A stretch of DNA of 64,000 bases from Pseudomonas sp. JUb42 (GTDB taxonomy: Bacteria; Pseudomonadota; Gammaproteobacteria; Pseudomonadales; Pseudomonadaceae): contig NZ_JANUFD010000002.1 of assembly GCF_024807945.1 (NCBI RefSeq), positions 124,001 through 188,000 on the forward strand, in the 5' to 3' direction. The first letter of the stretch is position 1; each line of letters starts with the position of its first letter. The translations under genes were made by a program, and so were the position numbers. Shown in pieces: positions 58,065 to 64,000 of this stretch. The notes under the pieces were generated by a model, which was given only the letters and a program-made list of their open reading frames with translations, did no database searches and was not told the origin of the DNA.

Positions 58065-60359
58065 TTATTGGCCCAGTGCCGCCAGCACATCAGGGAAGTC
58101 ATTCAATGGCAGCGGCAGGATCAAATAGCCTTCGAAGCGGCCGAAGGTCGGGATATCCACCTCAGCCAGAATCAACACAAAACGCTGGGGCGCCAGCGGA
58201 TCGCTGATGTAGAGACCACCGGTGGTGGAAATTTCCCCTGGGCTGTCGGCGCCAAGGCGCCATTGCGTGTCGGGCTGAACGGTGCCATTGATCACCGCCT
58301 CCAGCTGGATTTGCCCTGCCACTGGACTGGCGTCGGCCCTGGGTCTGACGTGCAGCCCCACGCCCTTGCTCTGGATAACCAACATCCAGGCTGATCGCGC
58401 CTGGCCGCTGAGGCTGTCGCGAACTTCTATCTCATCCAGTACGTAGCTCTTTCCTGAGACGTCACCGTGGGCGACGTAGGTGCGATCGCCCTGCGGATCG
58501 TCACCAATCAGCTCGCCACTCTCCCCCTCCACCCGATTTTTGATGGACCACTGCGGCACGCCATCGCCCAGAACTCCGGCAGTCAAGGTCACGCTCTCAC
58601 CGTAGTTACACACCTCGATCAAAGGATCGATGCTGACGCCGTAGGCCTGGATCGTGACCAACGCAGTCGCGACCCGGTTGCTGGCATCCCTGACGACCAC
58701 CAGCACCCGATGCAGTCCCTGGGCCATGGTGTGCGCCGGTGGCGCGCGATACAGGCCCCCATCAGCAGTAATGGTCCCTGGGTTGCCCTCGCTGCCGGGA
58801 GCATTTTCCAGTGACCAGCGCAGGCCCTGGCCAGGCGGCTCGGTAGTGAACTGCAAACTGGCCCCGGCCAGCAGCAGCGGGCTTTGCTCGACAATATGCA
58901 ACCCATCCTGAGCAGCCCCCACCTGGCCGAACATCGCCAGGTCATGGGGTAGGGCCTTGACCAACGGCTGTACGCGCTGCTCGCCCGCCAGCGTCCATTG
59001 CTCCACGAAGCTTTCGGTGGCCGTTGTGTTCAGGGTCTGACTGAAGCGTTCGAGCAGCGCGCCCTTGATGGTGTAAGCAATGAACCCTTTGATTTGCTGC
59101 AGCAACAGAGGGTCAAGATTGCCCGGAAGGCCGGATACCGGGGTCACTTCCTGGTCATCGCCATAAGGGCTGAAGAGCTGCCCCTCCAGGGCTCGCGCCC
59201 CGCTCTCGTCGGCCCACAGCAGAAACTCATGCCGAAGGCTGACATTGAAGCTGGCGGTAAGAGGCGTCCATTGCGTACCGCCCACGGCTCTGTAGCTGAA
59301 CGTCACCGTGCAGGGGAACTGCCAGGTCTGGCTCGCCTTGGCCGACTCGAACGTCACAGTCAAGGGTTGCTGACCGCCGGCCGCCGAAACCGTGAACGGC
59401 TCGGACTGAAACTCATACTCAGTGCCCCGATAATGACCGGCAGCCACTTGAAAACTGCCGGCAAGGGCGGTCATCTGCCGTAACGGTTCGGCGGGTTCCT
59501 TGTCGAAGCGAAACTCGGCGCCCTCCAGCAATTGCAGCACCGAATTGCCGAATGCCGCGCGGTAGAGCACAGGTTGGGAAAACAGCGAGGTCGCCGAATA
59601 AACCGGTTGTGCATCGTTGGGAATCAAGTACCTGATATCCCCTTCGTTGCCGGGAAACGCGCCTGTCACGCCGTACTCCGTGGTCAGGAAGAACAATACA
59701 GCGCCCTTTTTCTCTGGTTGGCTGCTGTTGGCATCCTCAAGTTGCGTGCGGATATCGACCCTGCGCACCGCCAACATCGCGTTGCCCTGCTCGGTAAATA
59801 CGCTTAATGGATAGACCCGTCCCTCGTTATCGGGATGACGCAACCATGCCTGGAAAAACTCACCGATCCGCTCTTTCTCGTGCTCCGCTCCCGGAAACAG
59901 CAACACCGGCTCTTCGCCAAGGGCCAGGTCCACGTCGACCTTTCCTGCCTCGCTGCTTAACCGCAATTGCAGACGCAACAGCGGCCCGTTTGTCGGTTCA
60001 TAAGCGGACAGCCGCAAGACACGGGCGACGCCCAGTATCGTTTCCACCTGGGTCAGTACTCCCGACACGATCGGCATCTGAACCGGGAACGTGGGAATAT
60101 CAAAAGACCCGGACTCGAACAACAACACCGGCGCGCCCAATATGAAATGGGAGAAGTAATATGAAATATCGGTATCGGCAATATCGATATGCCCACTCGG
60201 CACTTGATGAGTAATCCCCTCACTCAACTGGGTTTTGTAACCCTGTTGCAACACAGCATTGACCTTGTCACTGCTGACCGCCATCACACCATCCCAACCG
60301 AACAGACGGGGTGTATCCTTCATCCACGCCAACAGACTTTCCACCGAATAACCGGCCAT
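58065..60359 (-). CDS. P47/TULIP-like protein with Ig-like modules
   Basis: A 764-residue paralog. It begins MAGYSVESLLAWMKDTPRLF, then GWDGVMAVSSDKVNAVLQQG, the pattern GWDxVxAxxxxxVN of P47-type proteins. Other shared blocks are APVLLFE, IVSGVLTQVE, NGPLLRLQLRLS and YLIPNDAQPVYSATSLFSQP. A second helix-rich half (QIKGFIAYTIKGALLERFSQ) leads to the junction HDLAMFGQVGAAQ near residue 471. Two or three Ig-like domains follow (GTITADGGLYRAPPAHTMAQ) and the end is YLILPLPLNDFPDVLAALGQ. No signal peptide. GGAGG precedes the ATG. Confidence 0.75.
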   Translation of the reverse strand: MAGYSVESLLAWMKDTPRLFGWDGVMAVSSDKVNAVLQQGYKTQLSEGITHQVPSGHIDIADTDISYYFSHFILGAPVLLFESGSFDIPTFPVQMPIVSGVLTQVETILGVARVLRLSAYEPTNGPLLRLQLRLSSEAGKVDVDLALGEEPVLLFPGAEHEKERIGEFFQAWLRHPDNEGRVYPLSVFTEQGNAMLAVRRVDIRTQLEDANSSQPEKKGAVLFFLTTEYGVTGAFPGNEGDIRYLIPNDAQPVYSATSLFSQPVLYRAAFGNSVLQLLEGAEFRFDKEPAEPLRQMTALAGSFQVAAGHYRGTEYEFQSEPFTVSAAGGQQPLTVTFESAKASQTWQFPCTVTFSYRAVGGTQWTPLTASFNVSLRHEFLLWADESGARALEGQLFSPYGDDQEVTPVSGLPGNLDPLLLQQIKGFIAYTIKGALLERFSQTLNTTATESFVEQWTLAGEQRVQPLVKALPHDLAMFGQVGAAQDGLHIVEQSPLLLAGASLQFTTEPPGQGLRWSLENAPGSEGNPGTITADGGLYRAPPAHTMAQGLHRVLVVVRDASNRVATALVTIQAYGVSIDPLIEVCNYGESVTLTAGVLGDGVPQWSIKNRVEGESGELIGDDPQGDRTYVAHGDVSGKSYVLDEIEVRDSLSGQARSAWMLVIQSKGVGLHVRPRADASPVAGQIQLEAVINGTVQPDTQWRLGADSPGEISTTGGLYISDPLAPQRFVLILAEVDIPTFGRFEGYLILPLPLNDFPDVLAALGQ

Positions 60360-60424
60360 GACATAACCTCCAGGTAATATCCATACTTATTAACTTCAAT
60401 TGGTGTATTTAATTAATCTCTGCG

Positions 60425-62809
60425 TCAGGTACACAGCAGTTCAAGTTCATCGGCGAACCTGTCCATGGGCAGTGGCAAAATAATATGCCCCTCAACGATG
60501 CCTATAGAACCCGTATCCCACTTCGCGAAGATCAATACAAAACGTTCGCTGGCCTGCGGATCTGCGCAATAAAGCCCATAGTTTTCGTTGTCGAGACTGA
60601 TCGAACCGGGGCCGCCCATCGGCAAACTCCATTCGGCAGTTCTGTGCCCATTCAAGATCGCCTCCAATCTTAGTTGTCCGGGGGGAAGAGGCGCCGGTTC
60701 CGTCAAGGGTTTCAATTTCAACATCGGCTCTTTCTGAACCGCGAGGACCCACACCGATGTTTTTGCTCCGGTGGCGGTATGGGTGACCTCTATTTCATCC
60801 AGCACATAGGTTTTTTCGGTTACCCGCAGTGCAGCCACGTAACAGCGATCACCCTCATATAACTCACCGGGTTCGAGCCGACCGCTCTCACCTTCCACCG
60901 GGTTGTTTATTTCCCAGCGCAACTCGCCGCCGCCCAACGCACCCGCCTTCAACTCCACTGAACGGCCAGCGTCACATCGTTGAATCAATGGATTGATCGT
61001 CAGCCCGTTGACCAGCACCGTCACCAGCGCCGAGCTGTTATAACCGCTGGCACTTTCGCTGGCGGTGACCCGCACCCGGACAAAACGCCCTTCGATGGCA
61101 CTTGCGGCAGGGGCCTGATAAAGCCCGTTCGCTGTAACACTGCCGATATCCCCGCTGCAGCCTGGCAAAGCCGTTACTGTCCAGGTCAGGCCGCTTACAA
61201 CCGGCTCGGTGGTAAATGGTTGAGTGCCACCAGCGGCCATCAAAGGTTGCAGCGGGCTGATCTGAAAACTGGCGCGGGTCGGGTTGATACGGCCAAAAAA
61301 ACCGATATCCCGGGGAGCACGAATGGCGTCTCCCTCAAGGGCCTTGCCGAAATTGAGTTTCACGTGCTCTTGTATAAAAGGCCCGATAGCCGAGGAAACG
61401 GCAAACCGGGTTTTCAGCGCCAGCTCAATAACGGACTTCACCAGAAAATCATGAAACGCCGCGAATACCAGTCCCATGGCGATGGGTATAAATATCGCCC
61501 AGCCACTGCGCTCGGCCGCTCGACCTTCATCTCCCACCTCTTCAAAGTGCTTCTCGACTGAAAAAGCGGTGCGCTGTAAGGTTACCGGTTCCACGCCGTC
61601 ATCCATGAGTTCATAGGTCGCCGATAGCACAATTGAATAAGCCACCGCACTGGTAACAGGCGGCTTCCCTTCCGTTGAAAAAACACTGGTTACCACGCCC
61701 CTTGTTTGCCAATCCATGACCGCGCAAGAGTGACTTGCGTCCCATCTAATGACGAAAGCATGAGCCTCATCTACCGGCAATGTAAAAGCACTCAATTCAA
61801 CTTTTATGATGATGAATGTCGAATCAAGAGTTGGAATGGGGGTCGTCCAGTATTGCCACGCGGGAACCGTAATCTGACCAGCGGTTTCTGTTGCCGAGGC
61901 CAGGTGCCCACGCCCGTCGTAGGCATATATAAAATTGTGACTCTGGATAATAGCCGCAACACCTTCCACCAGTGTCCCGACGCAGGCTTGTTCTCGTTCG
62001 AACAAGACGGCGGCAGAGTAATCCTGGTCGACATCATCCGGAATCAAATACGGATAATCATCAGGGGGCGTCCCGCCAGCCCTGCTGTCGACCGTACTGA
62101 TAAGTAGCAATACCGCACCGTCGCCATGGCTGTCAGCATGGGGATCACTGGAACCCTGAGGATTGGCCTGTGTTCGAAGTTCGAAGGACTGCGGTGGCAT
62201 GAATGTATCGGTACCGCCCTCGATACGTCCCAATACCCAAATACGTTTTTCAGGTGGCAAGGCATTGAATATTGCCCTGAACAAACGCCCGCCTTCCTGT
62301 TGTTCTTGCTCGGTCGGGCCAAAGGTCAACCGAAAATTGTCACTGTGCTGCAAATCCAGATAGATCCGCCCATCGCTTTCGACGATACCCGCTACCTCGG
62401 CAAGATTCAGATCCAGGAATAACTTCGGCCCTTGCAAGGGATCAATCTCAACGACCCTTTCCACCAGCCAGTTGCCGAACTCACGCTTCATCGTTAGCTG
62501 GACGCCAGCCATGATCAAACAGGCCAGTGTCGCCCTGGTATTATTCGAAGTGGCCTGTTCGAAAGACAGACGCGGTGCATCCAGCAGAAAGTCATGGATA
62601 TATTCCTTCCATTGATCATGGACGACCTGCACGGCATCAGTGATGGGCGACAAATAGGCCTCACTGGAAAAACGCGCAATATAGTCCTGAAGCAACAGGC
62701 CATTAATCTTGCGGCGGTCCATAACAGCAATGATATCCCAGCCCCACATCACTTCGCTCTGCGGGTTTTTCATCCAGCCCAGAATACCCTGCAAAGAATT
62801 GTCGGCCAT
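60425..62809 (-). CDS. P47/TULIP-like protein with Ig-like modules and a hydrophobic helix
   Basis: A 794-residue paralog starting MADNSLQGILGWMKNPQSEV, then WGWDIIAVMDRRKINGLLLQ, the P47-type N-terminus. YLIPDDVDQDYSAAVLFERE and GAVLLLISTVDSR are shared blocks. A 20-residue hydrophobic stretch (WAIFIPIAMGLVFAAFHDFL) lies near residue 436-456. The junction is PRDIGFFGRINPTRASFQIS near 498, followed by Ig-like modules (GSVTANGLYQAPAASAIEGR) and the family end HIILPLPMDRFADELELL. It is 65 bases upstream of the next gene and 43 bases after its near-identical neighbour. Confidence 0.75.
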   Translation of the reverse strand: MADNSLQGILGWMKNPQSEVMWGWDIIAVMDRRKINGLLLQDYIARFSSEAYLSPITDAVQVVHDQWKEYIHDFLLDAPRLSFEQATSNNTRATLACLIMAGVQLTMKREFGNWLVERVVEIDPLQGPKLFLDLNLAEVAGIVESDGRIYLDLQHSDNFRLTFGPTEQEQQEGGRLFRAIFNALPPEKRIWVLGRIEGGTDTFMPPQSFELRTQANPQGSSDPHADSHGDGAVLLLISTVDSRAGGTPPDDYPYLIPDDVDQDYSAAVLFEREQACVGTLVEGVAAIIQSHNFIYAYDGRGHLASATETAGQITVPAWQYWTTPIPTLDSTFIIIKVELSAFTLPVDEAHAFVIRWDASHSCAVMDWQTRGVVTSVFSTEGKPPVTSAVAYSIVLSATYELMDDGVEPVTLQRTAFSVEKHFEEVGDEGRAAERSGWAIFIPIAMGLVFAAFHDFLVKSVIELALKTRFAVSSAIGPFIQEHVKLNFGKALEGDAIRAPRDIGFFGRINPTRASFQISPLQPLMAAGGTQPFTTEPVVSGLTWTVTALPGCSGDIGSVTANGLYQAPAASAIEGRFVRVRVTASESASGYNSSALVTVLVNGLTINPLIQRCDAGRSVELKAGALGGGELRWEINNPVEGESGRLEPGELYEGDRCYVAALRVTEKTYVLDEIEVTHTATGAKTSVWVLAVQKEPMLKLKPLTEPAPLPPGQLRLEAILNGHRTAEWSLPMGGPGSISLDNENYGLYCADPQASERFVLIFAKWDTGSIGIVEGHIILPLPMDRFADELELLCT

Positions 62810-62852
62810 GACATCACCTCCTGGCGATCCCGATGGATATAAATAAGCGTCG

Positions 62853-64000
62853 TTAATTTCCTGGCGCAGCCTTCATCAGCTCAAGTTCCGCAGGGAACCC
62901 ATCCAGCGGCAGCGGCAAAATAATATGCCCCTCAACAATGCCGATCACAGCCGTGTCCCATTTCGCGAAGATCAATACAAAACGGTCGACAGCCTGCGGA
63001 TCGGCGATATAAAGTCCATAACCTTCCTCATCGCGGGTGATCGAGCCAGGACCTCCCATTGGCAAACTCCATTCGGCAGTTCTGTGTCCATTCAAGTTCG
63101 CCTCCAATCGCAGTTGGCCGGAGGGAAGGGGCGTCTGTTCCGTCAGGGGTTTTAACTTGAGCATTGGCGCTTTCTGGCTTGCCAGGACCCATACCGATTT
63201 TTTTACTCCCGTGACGGTATGGGTGACCTCTATCTCATCAAGCACATAGGTTTTAACCGGCTCCACCGGTGCCGGTGCAGCCACGTAACGGCGATTGCCC
63301 TCAGGCAGCTCAATAGGATCGAACCAGCCACTCTCACCTTCCACCGGGTTCTTTATTTCCCAGTCCAGCTCCCCGCCGCCCAGCGCACCCGCCTTCAACT
63401 CCACAGAACCGCCAGCGTCACATCGTTGAATCAATGGATTGACCGTCAACTCATTGACCAGCACCGTCACCAGCGCCGAGCTGCTATAACCGCTGGCGCT
63501 ATCAGTGGCAGTGACCCGCACCCGGACAAAACGCCCTTCAATGGCACTCGCGGCTGGGGCCTGATAAAGCCCGCTTGACGCATTAATATCGCCGATATCA
63601 CCGATCTGATCTGGTAAAGCCGCCACTGTCCAGATCAGGCCGTTCACAGCCGGCTCGGTGCTGAACTGCTGACTGCCGCCGACAGCCATAAGGGGTTGCA
63701 GCGGGCTGATCTGAAAACTGGTACGGGTCGGGTTGATACGACCAAAAAAGCCGATATCTCGAGGTGCGCGAATAATATCTCCCTCAAGGGCTTTTCCGAA
63801 GTTGAGTCGAATATGCTTTTGTATGAATGGATCAACAGTAGCCGCTACCGAAAAATCTAACCTTAAGGCAAGCTCTATAACCGTTCTTACAAGGACATCA
63901 TGAAACATCGCATAGGCAATCCCTGCAGCGATGGGTATGAACACCTCTTTCCAGACATCACTTGTCCCTGCCCCCTTGCCAGCTTCAATAATTTCAGTGT
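62853..64000 (-). CDS. P47/TULIP-like Ig protein, near-copy of its neighbour (5' end outside window)
   Basis: The visible 382 codons are open to the right edge, so the true start lies outside; a GTG at 63944 is only internal. The sequence parallels the C-terminal half of the gene at 60425: the hydrophobic helix VFIPIAAGIAYAMFHDVLVR, the junction PRDIGFFGRINPTRTSFQIS, the Ig-like SSGLYQAPAASAIEGR and the end HIILPLPLDGFPAELELM. The DNA is strikingly similar to 60425-61520. It is the fourth member of the series, and more may lie beyond the window. Confidence 0.75.
   Translation of the reverse strand, partial: TEIIEAGKGAGTSDVWKEVFIPIAAGIAYAMFHDVLVRTVIELALRLDFSVAATVDPFIQKHIRLNFGKALEGDIIRAPRDIGFFGRINPTRTSFQISPLQPLMAVGGSQQFSTEPAVNGLIWTVAALPDQIGDIGDINASSGLYQAPAASAIEGRFVRVRVTATDSASGYSSSALVTVLVNELTVNPLIQRCDAGGSVELKAGALGGGELDWEIKNPVEGESGWFDPIELPEGNRRYVAAPAPVEPVKTYVLDEIEVTHTVTGVKKSVWVLASQKAPMLKLKPLTEQTPLPSGQLRLEANLNGHRTAEWSLPMGGPGSITRDEEGYGLYIADPQAVDRFVLIFAKWDTAVIGIVEGHIILPLPLDGFPAELELMKAAPGN

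Noticed and set aside
63833..63944. Start of the last P47-like protein at the GTG at 63944
   Set aside because: The reading frame stays open to 64000 and continues the homology with its neighbour, so this is internal.

Overview
The window is chromosomal DNA from a Pseudomonas, most likely of the P. fluorescens group. The evidence is the set of Pseudomonas-type genes (OprI lipoprotein, GntR-controlled methylcitrate cluster, TgpA transglutaminase operon, Fe-S type CysH, ThrH), the high GC content, and thirteen copies of the long paired REP palindromes typical of fluorescent pseudomonads. No rRNA, tRNA or CRISPR array was seen, and no transposase gene. Some real genes start at TTG or GTG.

1-8.8 kb is carbon metabolism: the 5' end of ppsA with its divergent regulator ppsR, then the minus-strand methylcitrate operon prpR(GntR)-prpB-prpC-acnD-prpF for propionyl-CoA breakdown. 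A perfect palindrome upstream of prpR looks like its operator. 9-12.1 kb holds a plus-strand triad: a retropepsin-like exported protein, a 7TM protein with an inactive transglutaminase domain, and an ATP-grasp ligase. 12.2-21 kb carries pabB, thrH, cysH, cysB, a universal stress protein, a 5'-nucleotidase, a panE-like reductase, a thioredoxin-like protein, a DAHP synthase and a small acetyltransferase. 21-28.3 kb has oprI facing an L,D-transpeptidase, tesA divergent from a YbbA/YbbP-type ABC system, and greB.

28.6-41 kb is mostly envelope and signalling: a DoxX protein, an MltF-like lytic transglycosylase, TatD nuclease, a chemoreceptor, an acyl-CoA thioesterase, a CHAD protein, the translationally coupled moxR-DUF58-tgpA operon, a lipoprotein and a patatin-like protein. 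41-49.1 kb is the complete potassium-uptake locus kdpFABC-kdpDE.

49.3-64 kb is the accessory part and the most interesting. A 91-residue LuxR-type HTH protein faces a long minus-strand gene series: at least four large proteins, then a small disulfide-type secreted protein, then a 1571-residue RHS repeat protein with an unrecognised C-terminal domain. The large proteins share an N-terminal region resembling the clostridial P47/OrfX (TULIP) proteins of botulinum-type toxin clusters, followed by Ig-like modules. Two of them are recent tandem duplicates, and the last is cut by the window edge. The likely reading is a polymorphic-toxin locus with lipid-binding-type accessory proteins. The family resemblances come from reading the residues only; no database search was run.
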